DNA of 7,209 nucleotides from JAJDOJ01 sp034722015 (GTDB taxonomy: Bacteria; Pseudomonadota; Gammaproteobacteria; JAJDOJ01): positions 1 to 7,209 of the forward strand of contig JAYENI010000202.1 of assembly GCA_034722015.1 (NCBI GenBank), given 5' to 3'. How positions within the stretch are numbered: position 1 is the first letter of the stretch; each line of letters starts with the position of its first letter. Below are positions 1 to 5,112 of the stretch, in pieces. A program made the translations under genes and the position numbers. Under the pieces are notes generated by a model, which was not told where the DNA came from, made no database searches, and saw nothing but the letters and a program-made list of their open reading frames with translations.

Positions 1-182
1 GCCCGCGCAACGCAAAAGGGTGGATAACGGATCACATGATCGGAGCCTACCGCGAAACCACCGATCAACCGGCCTTTTCCGCACGGATGGGTCTGCAGGA
101 GGCTTTCGATGGCAGTCGCTCGTTTCGCAAGCTCTGTCGTGAGTGGCGCAAGCAAATGCAGCTTGCCGTCGGTGGGGAATGA
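1..182 (+). CDS. 3' end of an unrecognised gene, cut by the window edge
   Basis: An open frame runs from the left edge (first full codon at base 3) to a TGA at 180-182, giving the last 59 residues of a protein. The peptide is rich in charged residues and looks like a natural helical C-terminus (for example FRKLCREWRKQMQ near the end). I do not recognise the family. It lies on the same strand as the HNH nuclease gene and ends 22 bases before the GTG start I prefer for that gene, so the two could be cotranscribed and the missing gene could belong to the same restriction or defence locus. That is inference from position only. A chance open frame of this length in GC-rich DNA cannot be excluded. 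Confidence 0.5.
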   Translation, partial: PRNAKGWITDHMIGAYRETTDQPAFSARMGLQEAFDGSRSFRKLCREWRKQMQLAVGGE

Positions 183-204
183 AGTTGTCTGTCGGACTGC
201 ACAG

Positions 205-978
205 GTGAACCCGTTACAACGCGCCCTGATCGAGAAAGCGGGTCACGATCACGGCTTCGAGTATATCTTGCCTGGTGCCGAGGACGCGGTGCGCCTCGCG
301 TCTGCCCGTCATAACGCGCAGGTGCACATCGTACCAATCGAAGGAGGTTTTGATCTGACCTTTTCCTCCTCTGGCCAGGCCCAACTAATCGCTGAGTTGG
401 CCCGCAGCTTTCCGGCCGCGGTGCGTGCGAGCACTGGATTTAACGCCACCAACGAGCGCGAGCTTGCACGGTTCCTGCGCCGCGGCGCCGACCTGGCCCG
501 TGCCCTGCCCAATCAGGCCGCGGTGGATTTCGAAGCCAGACTCAAGGAAGAACTGACGCAGTTTCCCGCTTCGTTGATCCATGGTACAGAGATCGAGCGC
601 CTGGTACGCCAGCGTGTTGGTCAACAGACCTTTCGCCAGGCCATGCTCGACTATTGGGGCGATGCGTGCGCGGTCACGGGTATCGCCCTGCCCGAGGTGC
701 TGCGCGCCAGTCATGCCAGGCCCTGGGCGGAGTGCGAGAGCGATACGGAGCGGCTGGACGTGTTCAATGGATTTTTGCTCAGCGCCAACCTGGATGCACT
801 GTTCGATCGCTGCCTGATCAGCTTTATGGATGACGGTGATCTGCTGGTTTCGCCCGCGATTTCAGATGTGGAAAGGCGACGTCTTGGACTCGACAAGCCA
901 TTACGGCTGCGCTGGCTTGCCGCCGAGCATCTCCATTACTTGCGATTTCAGCGGGACAGATTCAAGGAAAGTACATGA
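205..978 (+). CDS. HNH endonuclease (HNH_2-like, restriction type)
   Basis: Encodes about 257 residues with a C-terminal HNH nuclease domain. Visible elements are CAVTG at 155-159 (family Cys then TG), the SHARPW stretch with His170, NGFLL with Asn188, and the LDALFD block at 196-201. Together these match the HNH_2 pattern found in many restriction-type nucleases, which use a beta-beta-alpha metal fold to cut DNA. The N-terminal half, beginning MNPLQRALIEKAGHDHGFE, resembles the usual opening of this nuclease family as I recall it; its role is unknown to me. I chose the GTG at 205 because it fits that opening and avoids overlap with the upstream frame. An ATG at 109 has a strong AGGAGG six bases before it, but would overlap the upstream frame by 74 bases and add 32 atypical residues. 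The TGA overlaps an ATG (975-978) that opens the McrB-like relic, suggesting a former translationally coupled pair. The frame is intact; the target is unknown. Confidence 0.85.
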   Translation: MNPLQRALIEKAGHDHGFEYILPGAEDAVRLASARHNAQVHIVPIEGGFDLTFSSSGQAQLIAELARSFPAAVRASTGFNATNERELARFLRRGADLARALPNQAAVDFEARLKEELTQFPASLIHGTEIERLVRQRVGQQTFRQAMLDYWGDACAVTGIALPEVLRASHARPWAECESDTERLDVFNGFLLSANLDALFDRCLISFMDDGDLLVSPAISDVERRRLGLDKPLRLRWLAAEHLHYLRFQRDRFKEST

Positions 979-1176
979 ATACAATGAATCGATAGAACGG
1001 CTACAACGACAAGCACCTCGACGTGGTGCGATCCCTGCGGCCAGGCGATCGTATCGCCATCAAGTCCTCGTACACGCGCAAGCACGACCTGTCCTTCGAT
1101 AGCTGGGGCCAAGCGGTTTCCGTTATGTATGGCCATCAAGGCGGTCGGCACCATCACCGAGAATCCGAACACGGTT
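975..1176 (+). pseudogene. relic of an McrB-like restriction ATPase, N-terminal region only
   Basis: An ATG overlapping the HNH stop reads six codons, meets TAG at 993-995, then continues in the same frame with NGYNDKHLDVV, RPGDRIAIKSSYTRKHDL and an AVSVM segment ending at the ATG at 1125. The frame then breaks, and the continuation AIKAVGTITEN reads one base over, from 1129. I recall this sequence pattern from the substrate-recognition region in front of the AAA ATPase of McrB-family proteins, which partner a nuclease to restrict modified DNA. The break is a tandem copy of TATG (1124-1127 and 1128-1131); removing one copy restores an unbroken family-like reading. Similarity stops near 1170, just before the end of the opposite-strand operon, so the ATPase domain is gone. 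The family call is from memory and could be a related AAA protein; that it is a broken gene is more certain than its name. Confidence 0.6.
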
Positions 1177-1181
1177 GCTCC

Positions 1182-1385
1182 CTATTTGTTTTCGAGCTGC
1201 CTGCGTGTCCCTCCGCCCCGACTCGACAGGGCGATTTCCAGGGCCGTTTCCAGGCGAATGACCCGGCCCGACAGGTCTTCGATCCGGGCCTGCTGGTCCT
1301 TTACCGTCACGGCCAGCGCCTCCACCTTGGTGTCCATGCGGATGACGCGAGTAATCCCGTCCCACATCCTTTCGGAGATCCCCAT
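1182..1385 (-). CDS. small coiled-coil protein, third gene of a mobile-element operon
   Basis: A 67-residue protein beginning MGISERMWDGITRVIRM. Residues about 17-52 have a heptad-like pattern of hydrophobic and charged positions (KVEALAVTVKDQQARIEDL, then a segment with RVIRLETALEIAL), typical of a short coiled coil. No membrane segment or signal peptide is visible. Its ATG shares one base with the stop of the preceding gene (TGATG at 1387-1383), a classic sign of translational coupling, so the two proteins are probably made together and may interact. I recall similar small proteins following ribbon-helix-helix genes on plasmids and integrative elements, but no firm function. The gene ends with TAG at 1184-1182, right at the junction with the McrB-like relic. 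Confidence 0.7.
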   Translation of the reverse strand: MGISERMWDGITRVIRMDTKVEALAVTVKDQQARIEDLSGRVIRLETALEIALSSRGGGTRRQLENK

Positions 1386-1672
1386 CAGGCGGCCTTGCCC
1401 CTGGCTGCGGCCTCCAGCTTCGCGATCCGTTTGATGGACGCCGCGACGAACGCCAGGGTGTCGTCTATGGCCTTCGCCGCGTTCCCGGTGGCCTTGTTCA
1501 TTTCGTCGATCATGGCCTCCAGCGCCTTGTCGTCCTCGGCGGGCCGGTATCCCTCGGCGGCCCTGCGCATGAACTCCGCTGTGGTCAAGCCGGCTTTCCT
1601 GGCCCTGGAGACCACGCGTTTTTTTTCCGCCGGTGTCATCAGCACCGGAACCCGCTCGGTTGCGGATGCCAT
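1385..1672 (-). CDS. ribbon-helix-helix-like DNA-binding protein of a mobile element
   Basis: A 95-residue protein. The first part (ERVPVLMTPAEKKRVVSRA, followed by a helix containing TTAEFMRRAAEGY, to about residue 43) fits the strand-helix-helix layout of the CopG/MobC-like ribbon-helix-helix fold: a short hydrophobic beta strand then two helices. Such proteins bind DNA as dimers and act as operon repressors, antitoxins or relaxosome accessory factors. The remainder is helical and rich in Ala, Lys and Glu, likely for oligomerisation. The start is well supported: GAGGAGG at 1687-1681 lies eight bases before the ATG. It follows the 48-aa gene by 20 bases and is coupled to the 67-aa gene. No recognisable toxin is adjacent, so an element-maintenance or mobilisation accessory role is more likely than a toxin-antitoxin pair. 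It is intact although its surroundings are decayed. Confidence 0.75.
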   Translation of the reverse strand: MASATERVPVLMTPAEKKRVVSRARKAGLTTAEFMRRAAEGYRPAEDDKALEAMIDEMNKATGNAAKAIDDTLAFVAASIKRIAKLEAAARGKAA

Positions 1673-1692
1673 AATGCGATCCTCCTCAATGG

Positions 1693-1839
1693 TTATGTGC
1701 TGGTCATGTGCATAGTATGGTGCTCGCGTCCCGGGAACTCAACAGGCGGCGGGAGTGCCACCTGTCGGATTCCGTCGATGTACAGTCCCGTGTGCGGCCA
1801 ATCGCCTGCGTTGCGGAACACGGGTTCCGAACCGGTCAT
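1693..1839 (-). CDS. 48-residue hypothetical protein, first gene of the small operon
   Basis: A short frame beginning MTGSEPVFRNAGDWPHTG and ending HHTMHMTST before TAA at 1695-1693. The start is supported by a purine-rich GGGAGGGGG about eight bases upstream. An ATG further upstream, at 1935, would add a Phe-rich stretch lacking such a site and looks spurious. The peptide is soluble-looking, with several Trp, Pro and His residues and no membrane segment or cysteine motif. I do not recognise it. It lies 20 bases ahead of the ribbon-helix-helix gene on the same strand, so the three genes read as one unit. Its small size leaves some chance that it is not translated. Confidence 0.5.
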   Translation of the reverse strand: MTGSEPVFRNAGDWPHTGLYIDGIRQVALPPPVEFPGREHHTMHMTST

Positions 1840-1896
1840 CGTGTGCTTACCCCCTCCCTGGGGATGCCATAATGCATTTGAAAAAAATTCGATGTG

Positions 1897-1926
1897 GGTA
1901 TAGACAAAGCGGGTAGGTGGTGAAAA
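1897..1926 (-). promoter_or_regulatory. possible sigma70-type promoter of the small operon
   Basis: On the minus strand TTTTCA (1926-1921) and TATACC (1902-1897) are separated by 18 bases, each matching four of six consensus positions. The site lies about 57 bases before the ATG of the 48-aa gene in a locally AT-rich patch. This is a weak match chosen by position. Confidence 0.3.
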
Positions 1927-1949
1927 AATAACCAACGATGGATCGCGGC

Positions 1950-2188
1950 TCAGGGAGGAGCCACCCTATTAATCTTCGTGCGGCAGGGGACGAACTGCCG
2001 CCAGGCATCATCCGGTAAAATGTTTTCCGGTACCGGGACGCGCATCCATGTGTTTTCGATAATTCTCCTGATAATCGTCGGTTCCTGCGCAGAAACGTCC
2101 ACGCCCATTGAATCGGCGTCAAGTCGTCACCGAACTCGCATGCCGAATCGTCCCGCCAGTCCGGCAACCATTCCGGCTTACTGGACAC
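1950..2188 (-). pseudogene. decayed DUF6499-like protein of an integrative element
   Basis: From a GTG at 2188 the minus strand reads MSSKPEWLPDWRDD and continues through DLTPIQWAWTFLRRN. The PDWRD and LTP.QWAW.FLRRNP pattern is one I recall as the N-terminal DUF6499 ('transcriptional regulator domain') of proteins carried by integrative and conjugative elements, often beside DUF2285. The frame then breaks near 2076-2080; one base over it continues DYQENYRKHMDAR, and near 2036-2044 it shifts again to RVPVPENILPDDAWRQF before a TGA at 1952-1950. Sensible protein therefore continues across three frames, the mark of a gene eroded by small indels. What remains is far shorter than a full two-domain protein. 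Its presence supports an integrative element origin for the region. Confidence 0.55.
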
Positions 2189-2258
2189 GGTACAGGTCCT
2201 CGGGTTTTGGCTGCTCGTACCGACCCAGCATCGACCGTTCACGGGGCCCCGTGACCAT
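2178..2258 (-). CDS. possible 26-residue ORF, or tail of a lost gene
   Basis: An ATG at 2258, preceded by AGGAAG five bases upstream, opens a 26-codon frame (MVTGPRERSMLGRYEQ and on to a final RVQ) ending with TAA at 2180-2178. The stop overlaps the GTG start of the DUF6499-like relic by 11 bases. The same frame stays open further upstream with a Lys-rich stretch, so this may instead be the C-terminus of a gene whose front was deleted when the integrase was truncated. I do not recognise the peptide. Confidence 0.25.
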   Translation of the reverse strand: MVTGPRERSMLGRYEQPKPEDLYRVQ

Positions 2259-2508
2259 CGCGACTTCCTGCTTTTTCTTGGTGCGCCCGATCTTCTGATC
2301 CTTCGATGATGTCGCCGGTGTAGTTGTCGGGTAGTTCGGCAATGCGCAGGGATGTTTTATTCGAGTATCGCGCCCTATCGGCCTTGTACTCGTCGTCCCG
2401 CGCCCATTGCTCGGCATCACGTTTGAGACGGAACCATTTCGAGGTGCAGCGGCCCCTGCGGTTGACCAGTGCCCGCCATCCGCCTTTGTTGCGGTAGATG
2501 CTTGCCAT
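2239..2508 (-). pseudogene. truncated tyrosine recombinase (integrase), N-terminus only
   Basis: The minus strand from the ATG at 2508 encodes MASIYRNKGGWRALVNRRG followed by RCTSKWFRLKRDAEQWARDDE. This is the classic opening of phage and island tyrosine integrases: a beta-hairpin arm-binding domain with MASI, W.A.V.RRG, K.F..K.DAE.WAR blocks. Resemblance fades after about residue 60, and the frame ends at residue 89. The core-binding domain and the catalytic R...H-x-x-R...Y domain are absent, so this cannot be an active recombinase. A full-length relative would be several hundred residues. Its start lies about 115 bp from the dusA start, transcribed away from it, as expected for an integrase beside the attachment site of an element inserted at dusA. 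Confidence 0.75.
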
Positions 2509-2556
2509 GTGTATGCATTCCGTGCGCAGCCAAGCCCGCTTTCAACGGTATGCTTA

Positions 2557-2594
2557 GTGCGTCAGGACTGCACATAAATTGCATATAGTCGCAC
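2557..2594. repeat. imperfect interrupted inverted repeat between integrase relic and dusA
   Basis: GTGCG (2557-2561) pairs with CGCAC (2590-2594), and inside it ACTGCA (2567-2572) pairs with TGCA (2580-2583) plus AGT (2587-2589), with unpaired bases between. The centre is AT-rich against a GC-rich background. It sits in the short gap between the integrase relic and dusA, so it may be a leftover protein-binding site of the element or part of the dusA leader. Function unknown. Confidence 0.3.
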
Positions 2595-2622
2595 ACAAGG
2601 TCTCGAAAACTATTGTAAGCAC

Positions 2623-3630
2623 ATGAATTCACTGAATAGGAAATTCTGCATCGCCCCCATGATGGAGCGTACCGACCGGCATTTTCGGTTCCTGGCGCGT
2701 CTGATCTCGCGTCGTGCCGTGCTCTATACGGAGATGGTGCCCGTGCCGGCGCTGATGCACGGCCACCCGCAACGTGTCCTGGCGTTCAACCCCGAGGAGC
2801 GGCCGCTGGCCCTGCAACTCGGCGGCAGCGCGGTGGATGATCTGGCGGCGAGCGCGCGGATGGCGCAGGAGGCCGGCTATGACGAGGTCAACCTGAACGT
2901 CGGTTGCCCCAGCGCACGGGTGCGCGACGGTCGCTTCGGAGCCTGTCTCATGGCCGATCCGGCCCTGGTGGCGGAGTGCGTCGAGGCAATGGCGAATGCC
3001 TGCGACCTGCCGGTGACGGTCAAGACGCGGATCGGGATCGACGAGCGGGACTCCTATGACGAACTGTGCGAGTTCGTCGGCTACGTGGCCGCGGCGGGTT
3101 GCCCGACCTTTATTGTGCACGCCAGAAAGGCCTGGTTGCGCGGGCTCAATCCCAAACAGAACCGTACCGTCCCGCCGTTGCGCTACGACACGGTGTATCG
3201 ATTGAAACGGGACTTCCCGGCGCTGGCGATCATCATCAACGGCGGGATCACGACGATGGAGGCGGCGTCGGGGCACCTCGACCATGTCGACGGCGTGATG
3301 CTGGGCCGCGAGGCCTATGGCAATCCCTGGCTGCTGGCAGAAGTGGACCGGCGGTTCTATGGCGCGAGTGATCCGCCCCCTTCACGCAGTGAGGTGCTGG
3401 CGCGTTATCTTCCCTATGTCGAGCAACAGCTTGCAAATGGTGTTTCGCAGAACACGGTCACGCGGCACCTGATGGGGCTGTACCAGGGCCTGCCGGGTGC
3501 GAAACAATGGCGAAGGATGCTTGGCGGACAAGCCCGGGCAGACGGCGACGGCGTCGACCTGATCCGACGCGCCGCCCGACTCGTCGAGGACCACGTGGGG
3601 GGGGGTGAGTTGTGCATGAGCACTATATGA
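2623..3630 (+). CDS. dusA: tRNA-dihydrouridine(20/20a) synthase DusA
   Basis: A 335-residue flavoenzyme that reduces uridines 20/20a in the tRNA D-loop to dihydrouridine using FMN and NADPH. The length is normal. Visible family blocks are IAPMMERTDRH at 10-20 (FMN site; relatives often have APMMDWTD), TEMVPVPALMHG at 36-47, NVGCPSARV with catalytic Cys95, GRFGACLM at 103-110, VKTRIGID at 133-140, the DusA-type HARKAWLRGLNPKQNR at 166-181, INGGI at 205-209, GVMLGREAYGNPW at 224-236, and the C-terminal TRHLMGLYQGLPGAKQWRRM, which distinguishes DusA from DusB and DusC. There is no strong ribosome site before the ATG, but an in-frame stop at 2575-2577 and the absence of other start codons between leave no better choice. 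The gene converges with mdh. The 5' end is a known island target and carries the integrase relic in front. A run of nine G at 3597-3605 near the end shapes the last ten residues. Confidence 0.95.
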   Translation: MNSLNRKFCIAPMMERTDRHFRFLARLISRRAVLYTEMVPVPALMHGHPQRVLAFNPEERPLALQLGGSAVDDLAASARMAQEAGYDEVNLNVGCPSARVRDGRFGACLMADPALVAECVEAMANACDLPVTVKTRIGIDERDSYDELCEFVGYVAAAGCPTFIVHARKAWLRGLNPKQNRTVPPLRYDTVYRLKRDFPALAIIINGGITTMEAASGHLDHVDGVMLGREAYGNPWLLAEVDRRFYGASDPPPSRSEVLARYLPYVEQQLANGVSQNTVTRHLMGLYQGLPGAKQWRRMLGGQARADGDGVDLIRRAARLVEDHVGGGELCMSTI

Positions 3631-3730
3631 GGCTTCGCGTATCGCACTGGAGCGAGGTACGGAGGAATTGCAGACCGGCCCGGTGAATAACACAGGCGCG
3701 GTTCGCCAGGATAGGTTCCAGGCGCATCCA

Positions 3731-3761
3731 TGGTGGACTGCGCGTGGCTTGTCCACTCTAC
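3731..3761 (-). repeat. REP-like palindrome, minus-oriented copy
   Basis: Read on the minus strand the unit starts with GTAG and contains GTGGAC and GTCCAC arms (stem arms at 3732-3738 and 3751-3756). It matches the copy at 3851-3881 at 26 of 31 positions, in inverted orientation. A GTAG head followed by an imperfect hairpin is the usual shape of bacterial REPs mobilised by REP-associated tyrosine transposases; no such transposase is in the window. Confidence 0.7.
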
Positions 3762-3764
3762 GGT

Positions 3765-3848
3765 GTGAACGTGGCGATCCCTGTTCAGTTTCGGCTCAAA
3801 TTCATCCTGGTGATGGGCCAGATCATTTCTCTGGCGGGATTATCGTAG
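3765..3848 (+). other. 27-codon open frame inside the REP spacer, probably not a gene
   Basis: A GTG at 3765 opens a frame (VNVAIPVQFRLKFILVMGQ, and eight more residues) ending with TAG at 3846-3848. The peptide is basic then hydrophobic and resembles a membrane-anchor N-terminus. There is no clear ribosome site. It could be a remnant of a lost gene or chance. Confidence 0.15.
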
Positions 3849-3850
3849 GG

Positions 3851-3881
3851 GTAGGGTGGACAAGTGAAACGCAGTCCACCA
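3851..3881 (+). repeat. REP-like palindrome, plus-oriented copy
   Basis: The unit begins with GTAG, has arms GGTGGAC (3855-3861) and GTCCACC (3874-3880), and ends eight bases from the mdh stop. With the inverted copy at 3731-3761 it forms a two-unit cluster with an 89-bp centre. Lying between convergent genes, the pair could stabilise mRNA 3' ends or reduce read-through for both dusA and mdh; this is inference from position and known REP behaviour. Confidence 0.7.
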
Positions 3882-3889
3882 ACCGTCAA

Positions 3890-4867
3890 TCAGATCAACT
3901 CGCTGACGGCGTCTCGCTCGACGCGAAGTTCGGCATCACTTGCGTCCATGCGTTGCCGGCTGAAGTCATCGATCGCCAGGTCCTGGACGATCTGGTAGCG
4001 CCCGTCGCGGCAGGTTACCGGGTAGGAGTAAACCACGCCCTCGCCGATGCCGTAACTGCCGTCTGACGGGACCGCCATGCTGGTCCAGTCCCCGGGTTCC
4101 GTTCCCCGGTACCAGGTTCGCATGTGGTCGATCGCCGCCGACGCGGCCGATCCCGCAGAGGACGCGCCCCGCGCCGCGATGACAGCCGCCCCGCGCTTCT
4201 GCACCGTCGGAATGAAGGTGTCGCGGACCCAGTCCGTGTCCAGTTTCTCTGCGACGGGACGGCCGGAGATCGTGCAGTGACTGATGTCCGGGTACTGGGA
4301 CGTGGAGTGATTGCCCCAGATGGTCATCCGCCTGACGTCGACGACATCGGCGCCGGTGTGCGAGGCGACCTGCGCGACGGCACGGTTATGATCGAGCCGG
4401 GTCATGGCGCTGAACTGGTGCGGCTGGAGGTCGGGTGCATGGGACATCGCGATCAATGCGTTCGTGTTCGCGGGGTTGCCGACCACCAGCACGTGGACGT
4501 CTCGCGAGGCGCTGTCGTTGATGGCCTTGCCCTGTGGTCCGAAAATCTGTGCATTGGCCCCGATCAGTTCGCGGCGCTCCATGCCGGGTCCGCGCGGCCG
4601 CGCGCCGACCAGGATGACATGATCCGCGTCGCCCATGCCCTCGTTGAGATCTGCGGTGATCGCGACGCCTGCCAGCTGGGGAAACGCGCAGTCCGACAGC
4701 TCCATCGCGACCCCGCCCAGCGCCCCGAGAGCGGGTTCGATCTCGATCAGCTGGAGAATGAGCGGCTGATCGTGACCGAACAGTGCGCCCGATGCGATCC
4801 GGAACGCGAGGGCGTATCCGATGTTGCCGGCGGCGCCGGTGATGGCGACTCTCAGCGGTGATGTCAT
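3890..4867 (-). CDS. mdh: malate dehydrogenase (type 2-like)
   Basis: A 325-residue NAD(P)-dependent enzyme interconverting malate and oxaloacetate in the TCA cycle. The Rossmann GAAGNIG is at 11-17. The ALGALGGVAMELSDCAF stretch at 46-62 and GARPRGPGMERREL at 88-101 are typical of the cytosolic-type (type 2) bacterial malate dehydrogenases. Arg92 and Arg98 are placed to bind the substrate carboxylates. NPANTN is at 131-136, RLDHNRA at 157-163 contains substrate-binding Arg157 and Asp159, and WGNHS at 184-188 supplies catalytic His187, which pairs with Asp159. Length and ends fit the family. AAGGA lies nine bases before the ATG, supporting the start. The gene converges with dusA and diverges from apt. 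A long antisense frame overlapping it is a shadow of the GC-rich codon pattern. Lactate dehydrogenase is unlikely given the RPRGPGMER loop. Confidence 0.95.
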   Translation of the reverse strand: MTSPLRVAITGAAGNIGYALAFRIASGALFGHDQPLILQLIEIEPALGALGGVAMELSDCAFPQLAGVAITADLNEGMGDADHVILVGARPRGPGMERRELIGANAQIFGPQGKAINDSASRDVHVLVVGNPANTNALIAMSHAPDLQPHQFSAMTRLDHNRAVAQVASHTGADVVDVRRMTIWGNHSTSQYPDISHCTISGRPVAEKLDTDWVRDTFIPTVQKRGAAVIAARGASSAGSAASAAIDHMRTWYRGTEPGDWTSMAVPSDGSYGIGEGVVYSYPVTCRDGRYQIVQDLAIDDFSRQRMDASDAELRVERDAVSELI

Positions 4868-4970
4868 GTCGCGTGTCCTTGTTGTCTGTCTTTACTGTTC
4901 ATGCGGGCGGAGGACCGGCTGCCCCTGAATGACGTTACGTTCCAGTTGTCTGTGGAGCATGCGGGGGGAG

Positions 4971-5009
4971 GGGCATTGTCGCGCACCGTGGCGGTACGCG
5001 GCAATGCCC
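4971..5009. repeat. long near-perfect hairpin between mdh and apt
   Basis: The arm GGGCATTGTCGCGCACCG (4971-4988) pairs with 4992-5009 around a three-base loop TGG. Sixteen of 18 positions are perfectly complementary, and one of the other two can form a G-U pair in RNA on one strand. No T-run follows on either strand, so it is not a standard intrinsic terminator. It lies 104 bases upstream of both the mdh and apt starts and could be an operator-like palindrome, a leader structure or a solitary mobile palindrome. Confidence 0.7.
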
Positions 5010-5074
5010 GTATGAACACCGGGTGAACCATCTGTGAATCCACGGCCGGGCTACCGTACGGCGGGCGGTTTCGC

Positions 5075-5080
5075 TACACT
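5075..5080 (+). promoter_or_regulatory. possible -10 element for apt
   Basis: TACACT in the context CGCTACACTCG lies 32 bases before the apt ATG and resembles a sigma70 -10 box. No convincing -35 box is found at the normal distance upstream, so the call is weak. Confidence 0.25.
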
Positions 5081-5112
5081 CGCCCGCTCTCACGCACGGT
5101 GCAGCGAAGGAC

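Noticed and set aside
109..204. HNH gene starting at ATG 109 behind a strong AGGAGG
   Set aside because: It overlaps the upstream frame by 74 bases, and the added residues do not resemble the family opening, which begins at the GTG at 205. The AGGAGG is explained as codons of the upstream gene. Still possible.
1023..1715. 230-residue plus-strand frame
   Set aside because: It begins inside the McrB-like relic and then runs antisense to the three-gene operon, which has better starts, ribosome sites and protein character.
1385..1839. Toxin-antitoxin module
   Set aside because: The 95-aa protein has an antitoxin-like DNA-binding fold, but neither neighbour resembles a known toxin family; the 67-aa partner is a plain coiled coil.
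1947..1962. Rho-independent terminator with stem GGCTC/GAGCC
   Set aside because: The stem is only five pairs, and the nearest T-run on the minus strand is about 15 bases further on, so it does not fit a standard terminator.
2629..3285. 218-residue minus-strand frame within dusA
   Set aside because: Shadow of the GC-rich codon pattern of dusA; low-complexity Arg/His-rich translation without family features.
4124..4861. 245-residue plus-strand frame across mdh
   Set aside because: Antisense to a clear malate dehydrogenase with all catalytic residues; composition typical of a shadow frame.
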